Shown here: piece after piece, positions 25,641 to 38,160 of the stretch
How the letters are laid out: each line of letters starts with the position of its first letter
Numbering within the stretch: the first letter of the stretch is position 1
NCBI GenBank assembly: GCA_905183005.1
Contig: CAJJDO010000110.1
Location: forward strand, 302,702-366,701
Reading direction: 5' to 3'
Length of the DNA: 64,000 nucleotides
Source: Paramecium pentaurelia
Taxonomy: Eukaryota; Ciliophora; Oligohymenophorea; Peniculida; Parameciidae
Notes under the pieces: model-generated
What the model was told of the DNA's origin: nothing
Database searches by the model: none
What the model saw: the letters and a program-made list of their open reading frames with translations, nothing else
Program-made: the position numbers and the translations under genes

Positions 25641-26167
25641 TAAAATTTCTTTAAAATAATTCTTAAGAATGTGCAAAAGTTTAAGACCATACATAATAAT
25701 TATCTTTATTGTCATTATGTCAGGAATAATAATTCGATTCTTTTGAGTGAAGCTTATTGATTTAAACTTTAGATTTATTAGAAGAATTCGTCTTCTCATT
25801 CTTCTAAACTCTGATATAAATATTAAAAGATATTAGATAAAGATATAAAAAAATCTTTAACTAATAAATAAAATGAATTTTATTGTAAATATAAAAGTGA
25901 GCAAATTATTTCTTGCTCTTATTGAAAAACTCTAAAGATATCCAGTTTCAAAAGGGCATTGTATACATAAAAAATTAGATTTAATTTAATTAGCAATTTG
26001 CATATTCGATAAAAAATAAATAATTGTATTCAACTCAAATATCTTAACTAAGTTATTTGGAAAAATAATATCATTAATTCCAATTAAAATATTTATGAAT
26101 AAATAATATCAATCCAAATTATTATATATGAACAATAATAATCGCTTAAAAATTAAATTAAATTTTA
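25641..26167. other. AT-rich stretch, no gene seen
   Basis: A 64-codon minus-strand frame near 25605-25799 is Ile/Lys/Arg-rich and has no features beyond base composition. Nothing else is supported. Confidence 0.5.
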
Positions 26168-26480
26168 TTTTATAGGCCTCCAGCAAGTCGATAAAATAGG
26201 TTCCTGCCGGTGAGGAATTAGGGTGATTAGGTGAGTCCATGAGGTCTCTCATGTGATGTCCGCAGTGATGGTGCGTTCATCTAGCTGCTTATGTTGAGTA
26301 CTCTCCATCCCAATAGTGATCATACCAGGGGAGCATGAATCGAATAACCAATACAGATCAAACTCGGGTCGATTCATGGTCCAAATAAAGGTGGTCAGGG
26401 CTGGCTCCCTGAAGCAACGAGAAAAACCCGAGAGTGGAGGAAATCCAGAAGAATAGAGAAACATAACGTATGACTTTTTG
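26168..26480. other. GC-rich island, candidate structured RNA or inserted sequence
   Basis: About 310 bp at close to 50% G+C in a window of about 22%. It contains strong potential stems: CATGAATCGA (about 26335) pairs with TCGATTCATG (about 26370), and CATGAG-GTCT-CTCATG forms a hairpin near 26240. An 86-codon minus-strand frame covers it but resembles no family I know. GC-rich islands in very AT-rich genomes are often structured non-coding RNAs. I could not match it to SRP RNA, RNase P/MRP RNA, snRNAs, telomerase RNA or rRNA. Foreign sequence is also possible. Confidence 0.45.
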
Positions 26481-27053
26481 AAATGAAGTGTGTTCAAGTC
26501 ATAACTCATTCGGAATGTTAATTATTAATTTGAAAAACGATCAGAATTTCGGAGATTTATCTTGGTCAAAAGGCGAATGGTTTGAGCGAGTTCTCACTGT
26601 ACATTTCTTATTTTTTGGGAAGCAACGTCCGATTGCTAATATCTCTTCTTTTTTACCAAAGAATCACACAAATGAATTCCTAAGTTATGAATTTTTTAGT
26701 CTTTATTATTATTATTATATAATCGCTTTTTAATAGGATCCTTAACAGATGAATTTACTTTTGTATTATTTTCTTTAAAAGAATTAAATGTGTAAGTTAT
26801 AAAGAATTTTTTATATGATTATGATTACCAATATAGTTTATGTTTTTCAATCATGATCTAATATTAGGGATTTACCCAAGAATTCTCACCCCCATAGTAG
26901 ATGTATGTATTTCTAATTCTATCACAGCAAGCATAGATTAAACACTATTAATCTAAGTCTTTAAGTTTGATGCTCATCTATCAACTAGATATTAAGTTTA
27001 ATCACTATTTCTGATTAGATTCAATTTATGATCCCTTAATTAATAAAAAAGAA
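26481..27053. other. Intermediate-composition stretch
   Basis: The first 200 bp (to about 26680) retain a higher G+C than the surroundings and an open 81-codon frame (MCSSHNSFGML...), perhaps the flank of the GC-rich island. From 26730 to 27050 no frame or structure is supported. Confidence 0.4.
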
Positions 27054-28175
27054 ATGGGGAGGGAGGTTAAAATCAATTAATTAGCCACTCCGTAAGTCAT
27101 CTTAGTCTTATCTTAAATCCCTAGATCTACTAGGCCAAATCTTAAATTATGGTTAATAACATCAGACTATTTATTTTTCTTTAAGTTTTAAATAAAAAAT
27201 ATACCTTTTAGAAAAGCACTTGATAACACATCAGAAAAAACTGGTTAATTTATAGCGTTTAACAAACTAAATATTTTTAAGAGGAAACAACCAAGTTCAA
27301 TATATGATGTATATCAATGGGCATTGAATGGCTAAGAATAAAAAGATGTATTAAATATAGCAATTTTTACCGTATTTTAAGTTCTGACAATTAAAATCTA
27401 TGATTAGAACAAGTGAATGTATAAACTAATAAAGAATCTGGAAAAATAATAGCATATGAATCATCTGTTTTAAAGATAAAGTAGATTAAAACTATCACCA
27501 GCACCCATTAATTTTGTTAAACATTTAATAACAAGATTTTATAGAATGAAAATCAAATCATTATTTATATTTATCAAAAACTGTTAAACTTTTTTAGAAT
27601 ATGGTTGTGTTGGATATTCAGAGAACTATTAGCCATTATGAAATTTGGATGAGAAAATCTCAAGATATTTATATCTGAATTTCCTCCTCTGTTTTAGTAT
27701 TTTTGCCTACAGCTAAATTGATTTTGAATAAGGAGATGCTGCAGAAACTTAAGGATTTGGTGTTGTAATACAATTTAAAGCATATTTATTTTACTATTAT
27801 AATTAATGTTGTTAAATTCCTTCATCACCAATCAGAATTAATAAAATATTAAAGTCATAAATTATTTCTTTTTATATATCATAAATGATTACTTATCCTA
27901 AAAATAATATATCAGTGAATTCTACTTTAATCTAATCAAATAATTCATCTTAATATTCTAATAAAGATATTTTCATTTACTTTGGAATAAATAACATAAT
28001 GGTTGGCAGGTCCAAAAAATAAAGTTTAAGTGTTGAATAGTTATAAAAAGCAAAAATCTATCGATTATTGTAAGTAAAGGTGTTAGAATTTATTTATCAA
28101 TAAGATTAAATGATTAGATCAACTATTTTTGAGAAAAATGATGCTATTTTATCGGTTGCGACAAGATTTAATTGA
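27054..28175 (+). pseudogene. Unknown protein with two in-frame TGAs
   Basis: ATG 27054 opens a single frame to TGA 28173-28175 (373 codons), interrupted only by TGA at 27414 and 27639. Text around them (DQNK*MYKL and ENYQPL*NLDEKIS) would read naturally with Trp. The sequence includes KALDNTSEKTGQFIAFNKL, vaguely like a nucleotide-binding lobe, and DVYQWALNGQEQKDVLN, a hydrophobic Leu/Phe/Ile stretch near 27700, and a Ser/Asn-rich segment. I do not recognise the family. Such a long frame with only two TGAs is more than chance predicts, which argues for a gene that is recently dead or mis-sequenced at two positions. Confidence 0.45.
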
Positions 28176-29588
28176 TATTATGTTTATTTTACCTCCAATA
28201 ATTGAATATAATTGGCAATTTTTATTTAATTGATATTTATCCAACAATAATTAAAGAACAACAAAATTTTATGGAGATATTTTTTGGTGCAATCTGCATT
28301 AATTTAAAAAACTTTTACATGGCAGATAAAAATCATCCCTCTCATCCTCTTGATCTCAGGATGTTATACTTTTTTTTAATCTTCAGGCTTATTATTTAAC
28401 CTACTTCTTTCTATTTAAGTCTTACCTTATCTAAATTACTGATGAAAAGCCTTGTTTCATTATTTTTTTTGGTTAAATAAGATTAAATTTCTTTTAGTTC
28501 AATATTTTAGTTTTTATCAAAGGTTAAACATTTAATTAAAGTAAAAAAAATAAAAATGGTTGGGATAAATAAAATATAATAAGTAAATAATTGCTTTTTC
28601 ATTAGACCTACAAAAATTTTGGAATTAATTAATCAAAAACACTTAAAATTAATATTATTATTTATAGATTCCAATATTTTTTTATATATTTGTATTTATT
28701 TCAATATGGGTAGTTTTAAGCCATTCTTATTAATATAAAAAACAATGATTTTTAAAATTATTTAAATAAAATCTCAATTTTTCAATCGTTTTTTGCCTAA
28801 TTACTTTCTTATCTAATTTACCAAGCATTTTTATTTTAAGTCACTTGAATATAAATATTAAAAATGGATAATTGCATCATAATGCTTAATCAAACTCTTT
28901 TCCTCTTAGAATAGTCTTTTAAAGTTAATTGATATCGAGTTATTTGGAGGATAATGCAAATTTTCCTGAAGTTAATTTTTGGTTACTCATCTTTGGGTTA
29001 TGGATCTTTATAGAAACTTCCAAAGTAATTAAAAAAGGAACAGAAATACCTTAACTGCACGGATCTCACTATCATGTTTTTGATCCAAATAAGTCTGTGC
29101 TTATATATTAAGGGAAGACTTTACAAAAAGGTAGATATAGAATCAGTATCTTGATAATTCAATAATATTCATGAAAGTTTACTAATTTTGGAGTTGAAAG
29201 AGTGATTATATTAAATGTAATTCTCAAAACTAAATACCCCAAAGCTATTTTTTGCAAATTACTTTTTTAGTTCCTGTTAAATAATTAAAAAGCTAAATAC
29301 CTTAGCAATTTAGTTAATTTTTTAAATTCGCTCTTTTGTTTAATTTCACAGCAGAGATGAATTGTTAAAACTACTAATTCTTAAGTAAATAATCAATTTA
29401 TTTACCAAAAACCAAAAATTATAGAAAGCTCAAATTTCTGAAATTCACCTAATTGACATCTGGATTCAATTTGTTAAAATTATTTTATCAAATAAATATA
29501 TTTGAAATTTAGATGATGGCATTTAAAATAATAATTACAATTTTTTTTATATTTATTTAGAAAATATCTTATTAATAAAATAAAAAAT
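28176..29588. other. Coding-like relics, no complete gene
   Basis: A plus-strand frame stays open from about 28176 to TGA near 28972 (about 260 codons) and includes FYMADKNHPSHPLDLRML followed by hydrophobic stretches that could once have been membrane helices. A second piece around 28975-29170 (TSKVIKKGTEIPQLHGSHYH) is in another frame. No start or splice scheme joins them, so I treat the stretch as decayed. Confidence 0.35.
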
Positions 29589-32346
29589 ATGAATATTTTA
29601 CAATAAAATTACAATTAAGAACCTTAAGAGACAATTTGTAAAACTCACAATTTGGAATTTATTGCAGTTGACTTAGACATGTCAGATAAATCATAAATTA
29701 AATTCTTTTGTGGTAAGTGTCTAGTTGATAAATTAAATAATAATAAAGTGACAACCATTGAGTAGTCGAAGGAAAGAATAAAATAAATAAAGACTTAATA
29801 ACAAGAAATAAAAACTAAAGAGAATTAAACAAGACTCAACTACTATAAAAATATTTTAGATTAAATAATGGATTTTAAAAGATCTATATATGATTCTTTA
29901 GAAAAGATTCATAAGTAAATATAATAATATATGTTTCCAATATAAAAAGAAAAATAAGATTTACAAGAAAATTAATATCAATTGAATTATTTCGAAGATA
30001 TCAAATAATTGTCAGAATTATATTCTTCCGATTAATAGTAATCAAATAATTTAATTGAAGATAAATATTTTATAGATGAATTAACAAAATAATTTGAATT
30101 ATCGTTTAATAATGCTGAATATTTTTAGACATTAGATACATTTAAGAATACAAAACAAATAATTTAAGATCTAATGGAAAATAATATTATTGAATTACAA
30201 CCATTATTATAGACAAAGAATGAATATGTAATTAATTAATTTTATTATTAATTTAATAGAAAACACCAAGCTTAAATAGAATTTGTGTGAATCATAAAAA
30301 AGAAATCATTATGATTGATATGGATTCTTAGAATAAGAAAATTGAGGATAGATTAGTTTGTGTTGATTGTATATCTGAAAATCCATAAATAAAATATTAA
30401 ACAATTGAAAATATTAATAAATAATGGATAGATTACAATTCAGAATCTTAAAATATATTATTACAATATTAAAAGGAAAGTAAAAATAAAAGATGCGATT
30501 TATTTAATTAAATTGCTTCAATGAGAAAAAATTATAATTAGAAATTAAATGAAATTAGTGATAAATTAATCTCAGAATAATTCTAATCAATACATAAAAA
30601 CAAAGATTTAAATTATATAAAGAGAGTTTCAATATAGTCTTTAGAAGGTGAATAATTATTAAAAGACTTAAAATAATTAATTGAAAAAGAAAAAGTTTCT
30701 TAAAATTAAACAATAACAAGCTTTAAAAATAAAGATACAATTTTTCAGAAAGAAATTTAAAATCATTTAGAGTCATTAAAATAATATGATTAATTAGATA
30801 TTTAATAATCAATAGATATACTCAAAGAAATACCAAGTATTAAAAATTTAAATCTTTTTATTAGTTGAAAGAAATATAATTTTATAATTATCAGAACATA
30901 TCTAATAATTATCTAAATGTATATAGACAAAAGATGAAAATTATCAAAATTATATCGAATTTATTAAGGAAGTCTAAGAATTTATTGATTAGGCTAAAAA
31001 ATACTAATGTTAAATAAATTTATTTTATTAGACGATTACTTTATTTTAATAGCATTCTAATAAGATTGATTAAATTTAATAACTAATTTAACATAAAACT
31101 AATAATTAGGGTAATAAATAGGAATCAATATTAATACTATATTAGAATCTATCTGAAGTATTAAATGATTATATTATTACTTTTGGTAATAAAAATAAAT
31201 AAATGAAGAAATATAATAATATTTAAAAATTAGAATTAGATTTAGTTAAATTGACAGAAGTCAACAAAGATCTAGAAATTGAAAGTAATTGTAAAAATGA
31301 ATCAATAGAAACAAATTTACTTAATCAAATGTCCAAGTAGTTAGATGAGAAACATTAAGAATATTAAAAAGTTTTAAAGGAATAACAAGTTTAGAGTATT
31401 TTTAATTTTATTCTTATAGATTAAAGGATAATTGATGAGATTAATGCCAAATTATAAATATAGGATAAAGAAAATTAATAATACAAAGTGTAATTAGATC
31501 AAAAAACCTAAGAATTAATAAATTTGAAAAAATAAAATGAAGAGGATAAATTATAGACTATCAAAACTCTAGAAGATCAAAGTATTCTTTATTCTAATTA
31601 CATATAGAAAACAAGGAAATCACAGAATTAAATAAAAGAATCAATTAAAAGGAATTGGAATTGCAAGCAATTTAAAAACAACTTGATTAGATTAATCAAG
31701 AAAAGTTATAAAAAGAAAAATAATAAAAATTAGAGTTAGAAAAAGTATGCAATAACTTAAATATATAGATTTAATAATATACTAAAGCTTTACTATTTTC
31801 TAATACTTATAAGCATTCAAATTTTTAAATAAGTGAAGGTGGAAAAGCTGTTGAATGTAATAGTGGTTACTATTATTGTCTTTGTGAATAAGCAATTCCA
31901 AAAACTGGGAAGACAATATTTGCATTCTAAATGCTAAGTGGAACATAGTTTTTTGTTGGAATTGGATTCAGAGATATTATATAAAAAAATAATTATATAA
32001 ATGCAGGAGTTGGGTATGGGTATGGGTATTAAATTAAATAATAATAGATCATATTTAATAAATGATGGTGGTAGTATGCGCTCTCATCATAATAAAGATG
32101 TAGAAAATAAAAAATTTTCATTTACTTTTACAACTAATGATATAATAATTATGGAAGTAAGCATTGAACATAAGTACATAAAATGGACGAGATAGAATAA
32201 TCCATTAGCAACAGTTGTAACTATCAAACTATTATTAGTAGTTGGAAATAGATACATATATATCATAAGAATTATATCCATGTGTGTTAATCAGTTCATC
32301 CAAAGTTAAAATATTGGATAATATTCCAAATGTAGAATTAAAATGA
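29589..32346 (+). CDS. TRIM-like protein: two B-box-type zinc fingers, coiled coil, SPRY-like C-terminus
   Basis: ATG 29589, stop TGA 32344-32346. Five introns restore one frame: 30228-30259 (32 nt), 30837-30864 (28), 31582-31607 (26), 32026-32047 (22) and 32214-32238 (25). The spliced length is exactly 875 codons. Near the N-terminus CKTH...FFCGKC, and around residues 215-245 CVNHKKE...LVCVDC, give two C-x2-H ... C-x2-C zinc-binding B-box-like modules. Residues 250-720 are a long Gln/Lys/Glu coiled coil. The last 150 residues (SEGGKAVE, TIFAFQMLSG.QFFVGIGF, YLINDGGS, FTFTTNDIIIMEVS) form a SPRY/B30.2-like sandwich, a pattern common in a large Paramecium family. The architecture parallels TRIM proteins but no RING finger is visible. 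Ligase activity is therefore not implied; a scaffold or recognition role is inferred. Confidence 0.88.
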
Positions 32347-32545
32347 AATATCTTATAAAAGGAAAATTTATAAAATAAATTTTATTTTAAGTTGAATATT
32401 TAAAGGGTTTAAGTTATTTGTTGAATGGTCATTCAAAAAATTAAAATGTATAAAATCTTGAAACTCAAACTATGTATATAGATTTTCATGAGCTTATCAA
32501 AGATTTTGAAGATTACTTCAAGTTCACTTATTTTTTATTTTCTGA

Positions 32546-32899
32546 TCAGAGAAACTATAATTGATTGATTAGATTCAAATTATCAAAGTAAACTAAACCC
32601 ACTCAAAAAAAAGAGGATTTTTTCAAATAAAAGAATTGTTATATATATATTAGAAGGAAATATTTAATGAGCCGAATTTCAATTTAAAAAATAGACTTTT
32701 AAAATTTAATTTTAGAAGTTTTGTTGATATTCTTCCTTATCCATTGATTGTATTACATTTATAATAGGTTTTCAAAGAGCCAGAAGTAATAGATATTATA
32801 GATATAGAAGTTATTAAGGAAATATAATTATTAAAAATGAAGCACTTAGAATAATTTTAACTTTAATAATATTAAGAATTTAAGTTACAAAATTCATGA
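32546..32899 (+). pseudogene. Short unknown reading frame
   Basis: An open frame of about 117 codons between two TGAs, without a convincing start (EKLQLIDQIQII...). It contains FVDILPYPLIVLHLQQVFKEPEV and a Gln/Leu-rich helical tail. It has amino-acid composition like real protein, but no intron or ATG extends it. It may be the last exon of a decayed gene. Confidence 0.35.
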
Positions 32900-34098
32900 G
32901 CTAAATTGACCAAATAAAATTCAAATTTGTTTTTATATTAGATTGAAATAGATAAGTTCGAAAAATTATATGTCCATAATTGTTTATGATTTATTTCATT
33001 ATAATCTCTAATTTATGGTAATTGTAATATTTGTACTAAAAACAATGTGATAAATTCTGAAGCACAACGATATATTATTTTAAGGAGAGTTCAAAAAACA
33101 ACTTATAACAGATTAATTTTTTTACTTTCTTTTGTTTAATTAAGTCCTTTTTCTCTCAATTTAAATTTTCCAATCTCGTATTATTAATAAATTTTAAATC
33201 AAATAAATCATCCGTCCGTGCTTCTCAAGTTTTCAAAACGCAATTTTTGTTTCAAATTCTAAATTATAAAATACATATTATACACATTCCGAATATATAA
33301 TAAAAAATCTACTCTTATGATAGCTTTCTAGAATGTAACAATAAAAAAAAAATTAAAACAAATGAAATAATTTATACTAAGCTATTTTACCAATATTCTA
33401 GAATATAATACAGATATAACTGATTATTATAGAACATTTTAATCAAGCCTAATCCCCTAATGGAAGTAAAGGACATAGTAGAGGTGATTGCAGTTTTTAA
33501 TGAGGGTTTAAATCCAATTGCTATTACTATATATAGGCTCTATTGATTGTTTATCATTAAACTTCAAAGTATTCCTATCATATTTTGATTGAGGATCCTC
33601 TCCTTGCCATCAAATCGTATTAATTCATGTCTTAAATGCATCATATGCATTAACTATTTAGAGATGCATTCACATTAAAATTTTTGCCTTTATTCCCTAT
33701 TAGGTTCATGTTGATTTAGTTTGAAGTAATTTGCTTGTCCCTTTTTTTTTGTCTAACTTTTATGCAGCATTAACATCTGTTAGACATTAAGAACTCCACC
33801 TGTAGCAAAAATTTCGTATTGATCATTTTTGGTAGTAATGAGAATCGAGAAAACATTTACATTTTCAAGCCTGTGATATCATGATCCAGAAATATGAAAC
33901 AGAAGGTTTTAAAAACCTGATTACCTGCCTTAATAATTTAAGATATTAGAATAGCTAAATAATAATAAATGAAATTCATGATAATTTAATGGCATATTAA
34001 TTATAATGTAATTAATATTGATCACGTTTTAAAAGTGGCAATTTATTCTTTACTTGGAAAAGTATTTTAGTAAAATTACTTAATATCCTCAAAAATAA
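32900..34098. other. No gene supported
   Basis: Mostly AT-rich. The 33420-33930 part has somewhat higher G+C and several 30-50-codon frames on both strands, none with recognisable motifs. It could be very old coding sequence. Confidence 0.45.
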
Positions 34099-34461
34099 AT
34101 GAAAGTTAATTTGGTTAAATTTATTAGGAAATTGATTAAATTAAGTAATATTTTTCTGATTTCAAAATAGAAGCTTTAGAAAATAGATTATAGTGGAGTC
34201 ATTAACATTAGAAAAGCTAAAAAATTGAATGGTGAAAGTGAATCTAGAATTACATTATTATATCAAGGATTCAACTAAAATCTAAAAAAGTGTTTATGTT
34301 ATTTTATTAGGTATTTATCTATGAATTAAGTTAAAGTTAGAACCTTTATGATTTGTTTTGGTGTTATTAATAAGGGAAAATACGAAAACTATAATAAATT
34401 CAAATTACAAACTTACAAAAGTCATAAAAATATGCTAATAAGCAAGTCATGCATATATTGA
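34099..34461 (+). CDS. Small hypothetical protein
   Basis: ATG 34099 to TGA 34459-34461 encodes 120 residues (MKVNLVKFIRKLIKLSN...), basic, Lys/Leu/Ile-rich, with a Cys/Phe-rich centre and no signal peptide. A similar run of coding-like text follows in other frames (34797-35066, 35384-35680), so these may be fragments of one decayed gene. At this base composition a 120-codon frame can arise by chance, so support is weak. Confidence 0.3.
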
Positions 34462-34796
34462 ATCTAAATTCTTTATATTTTGCAACTTATAATTGTCAAA
34501 ATATTTTAGAAATGAAGTATTATTCTATTCATTAATGTTTAACCATTTGCAAAATGAATTAAGTGTGTATAAAACGGAATTATAGAAATACTCCTCTTTC
34601 AAATTATATAAATAAGAAATGTGAAAATTGTTTATCAAATTTCACTTTCTGGTTTTAATAAGTAAATTATTCTAATAAATTTTAGTTTGTTTACTGTATG
34701 TATAATTGAACAAAAAAAAATTTGAATGTTAAAAATGGCCCAAAATTTGCATATTTAGATTAGGATTATAATAATTATAATTAAATATATTGAATT

Positions 34797-35066
34797 GAAC
34801 AAAAAATTTTTGAAATTGAAGCTTTTGTATAAGAATATAGATAATAATATGTTTATAAAATAAAAGAATCTTCAGATGATTATAGAATGAATTACATCAA
34901 TAATTTAGAATTCAGTGATTGGTCAGATCATTTTATTTTGAGAATATTGTATGAAGAAGGAGTAACTTTTTAAATTAATTACTTAAAATTAAGTATGTTA
35001 AGAGTATTAAGCACAGAAAATACAATAAATAAAATTGACTAAGACTATTTAAGTTCAGAATATTGA
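34797..35066 (+). pseudogene. Coding fragment of unknown family
   Basis: About 89 codons (EQKIFEIEAFVQEY..., then NNLEFSDWSDHFILRILYEEG) end in TGA 35064-35066. The composition, with Trp, Tyr, Asp and Glu mixed through helices, looks like a genuine protein. It lacks a start, and a TGA lies immediately upstream. Probably one exon of a broken gene. Confidence 0.35.
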
Positions 35067-35383
35067 ATTAGTTTTAATTGAAGATTAATTCTAATGGAAC
35101 ATAGGGGCCTAGTAGTGAACAGAGACAATTTTTTTGTTGGTATATTACAATGATATTTCATTTATCACATCATTCATTCCAGATCTTCAGATCTATGACT
35201 AAACTTTAGTATTGAACAATGAAAATATAATTATATATTTCTTAATGTTAAGTTGCGTAGATTCTATAATTTCTAATCTGTATACAACCAAATTAAAGTG
35301 GAATTGGATGTTATTCTACTCAATGCTTTAAAAAGTGTAATTATAATCATTTAAATTATTTATTTATGTAACTATTCTGAGGT

Positions 35384-35680
35384 ATGTCCACTAGATATGA
35401 TTTGCTCAGATAAAATTCTATAATTACGTTTTTGTGGTATTCTGGCACTTACAAATACTAAAGAATCGGATACTCAGAACAAAAGATTTAAAGTGATTTT
35501 CATCTATAACCTTGTACTGAAAGAAATTAATTCTAAGACTATTCATCAATGCTTACTAATAAACCTATTACTATAAAGAATAACGTTGATCCTTTATAAA
35601 TTGTAGGCAAATTAAAAGCTCATATAAATGTTTATTTAAATTAATAGAATTTATTTTCAATTAATTAAACCTTGTAATGA
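35384..35680 (+). CDS. Small hypothetical protein or gene fragment
   Basis: ATG 35384 to TGA 35678-35680, 98 residues (MSTRYDLLRQNSIITFLWYS...). Contains YSGTYKYQRIGYSEQK and VDPLQIVGKLKAHINVYLN. No homologous family recognised. The segment just upstream (35060-35380) is also coding-like in other frames, so this may be the remaining open part of a larger relic. Confidence 0.35.
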
Positions 35681-36449
35681 TTAAAATTTTAAGTAGTATA
35701 ATTTCTCATACAAAAAGCAAACTTTTTTAAGAATATATTACATGGTCGCAATGCGAGAACATTCTTTTATTATTATTGGAAGGCACTCGCAAGTAGTGCT
35801 ATTTATAGCCACCTAATACTACTAAATGCAACAATAACAATACTATTATACAACTATTTTTTTTTCAATATTTGTAAAGCTTTATACTTTATAATATTAA
35901 AAATTAATATTCTTCATATTTTTTTAAACCGTCATATATTATGTTGGCAATCTGTCAAGGACTGCTAAACTGCATCTTTAATAAAAAATTGCTTAAATAT
36001 ACTTAATATTTATCTAATTACATCATTTTTTATTTGAAATCTCAAAAATATTGATAAACATAAAGGTTTATAAGATTTCATCATCAATTTTTCACTTTTG
36101 ATTACTTTATTTACTTAATTTATAAATAAAATACTATAAAATTTATATAAATTTAACAAATATTCATATTTATTGGAAATCAAATACTTTATTTCTTATT
36201 AAATTAATACCTATAAATTAAAAATCCAACCTTATTATTTTCTTTAATAAAAAAATTAGTAAATTAGAAATTATTTTTATTAAGATTTTTTAATCAAATA
36301 ATCTAATAATGATCTTAAAATTTTATGTTGTAGATATAGTTTTTTCTCTACTTCAATAAAACTAATTGAATTTTCAGTTTAACAAATTTATTAACTATTT
36401 ACGATTAATCCTTTAAATGCGAGAGACCATATTTTATCTTTTAAAAATT
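35681..36449. other. AT-rich intergenic stretch
   Basis: No gene seen. A short G+C-richer patch at 35740-35830 has no obvious hairpin or motif. Confidence 0.5.
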
Positions 36450-38160
36450 TGAAGATTAATGTTTAAATTAGATTATAATAAATATTTTTACTTTACAAAG
36501 GACTGTTATTTTTAATATTAATTTTTTGGAATGTAATTAGATGGTAAGATTATTCCATATTTTATTAATTTTATGGTTGATTTTTTGAATAATAATATTA
36601 TTATCAACTTTATTAACCTTATCCATTTTAATTTTTCTTAATTTTATAGATAAAGTAACATGAATAACTTATTTTCCCATAACACCATAAATTAAGCATC
36701 ATTGGTCATAGATCCTTAATTTATATTATTCTAAAATTGCAAAATTTTTTAGAAATTATATATTTATTATGAAGATTGTTGAGAGAGTATGTATAAATTG
36801 AATTTATGTCTTAAAAGAATTTTCCTCTTTCCTTAATTGAACTTAATAGGAAATAATGATCATCATACATTTATTTAAAATTAATTTGATTTATTGTTTA
36901 GATTATTCTTAAAACTACTTATTCGATAATTCAAAAAACAATCTAATCTTGTCCATCTTAATTTTCACTTATTCATATAATTAATTTTTTCTTATGAAAC
37001 AAATTTTTTTACCAAATTCTATTATTTATTAAGTATAATTATTATAAATTTGAAAATTACAAGTTAAATCTTTACTATAAAAATTTATTTAAATACCCAT
37101 TAATTATTTGATGTTTTCATCCGCACAATTATTTATTAATCATTTCACCATGAAACTAAAATTCTCAGATTAATTTAATAATAAACTAGAAACATAATTT
37201 GTATGTTTAATTAAAGGATAACATAAATTTAAGCAATTAAATTCAAAATCGATATCCCATAAATTAATTAAATGATCTTAACTGCCAGATATTAGAATTT
37301 TTTGAAAGTATTAAACAAAATATACGATTATTATCATCATTTGAAGATAGACTTTTCCATTATTACCCTTTAAACTTTTTCGAAATTCTAATTGTGCTAT
37401 CATACTATCCAGAAATAAAATTATCAGATCATTTACTAAATAAATAATAAACAACTTATTGTTGACTTATGAAATGATAATTTTTATTTTTCCTTTAATT
37501 CTCAATTATTAAAGCTCCATATTTTATATCTTTCCATAACCTGAAATCTTAATCTACACAGTTACATTAAATGCTAATGTATAAAAATCTTGACTTTATT
37601 TAATCTCATTACTCATTTGAGTTAATTACATTGCAGTCACAGGAATTTTTGTTATTTTAAAAAATGAAATCTTTAATTTGCTAATTGATTCTTTAAACAC
37701 AATCATTATTTTAATAAATAATTTCATCTATAAATTACATCAATTCTCTATCATGACTATTAGAATTTAATAGTTTATATACTTCACAGATAAGACCATA
37801 TATATTTTATTAATTTATAATTCTTTAATTAAATAATCTATCCAATTTTTTAGATCTCCTAAAATCTAATCATAAATAGCAAACAACTTTGATTTTTTAA
37901 CTAATTAAGATCATCATTTATTGACTCTACATCCTGTATTTTTGAACCTAAAAATTATTATTTTTTTTCATTATTTTCATAAATTTTCTTTTCTATTTTC
38001 TCTTATAAAAGGTATATACATTTGATTTCAATATTTTAGTCAAAATTCATCATAAATTCACAACATAAATGAATTTCTTCTCTTTTTACTTACTTTTCTA
38101 CAATTATTGAGCAGTCAGATTTGGATGTGATGAAAAAACACTAATTCTCTTTTTTGCATT
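36450..38160 (-). pseudogene. Zinc-finger / coiled-coil / WD40 gene, decayed
   Basis: Reading the minus strand from 38160 downward, a short Cys/His segment is followed by KREEIHLCCEFMMNFDQNIEIK and a coiled-coil-like Lys/Glu/Gln stretch. Further on, SGQYDSTIRI resembles a WD40 strand. Near 36680-36720 the sequence encoding SMTNDA..MVLWENK closely parallels the C-terminal end (GTMTNNGQYLVFWDKK) of the intact gene at 42889-44449. TGAs and frame changes break it throughout. It is a dead paralogue of that gene; the boundaries are approximate. Confidence 0.55.

Noticed and set aside
28202..28399. A 65-residue stand-alone protein
   Set aside because: It is an internal part of a longer TGA-free stretch without a clear start, better treated as a relic.
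32001..32281. Short ORFs on both strands in this interval
   Set aside because: They are out-of-frame or partial readings of the last exons of the TRIM-like gene, whose introns explain the frame breaks.
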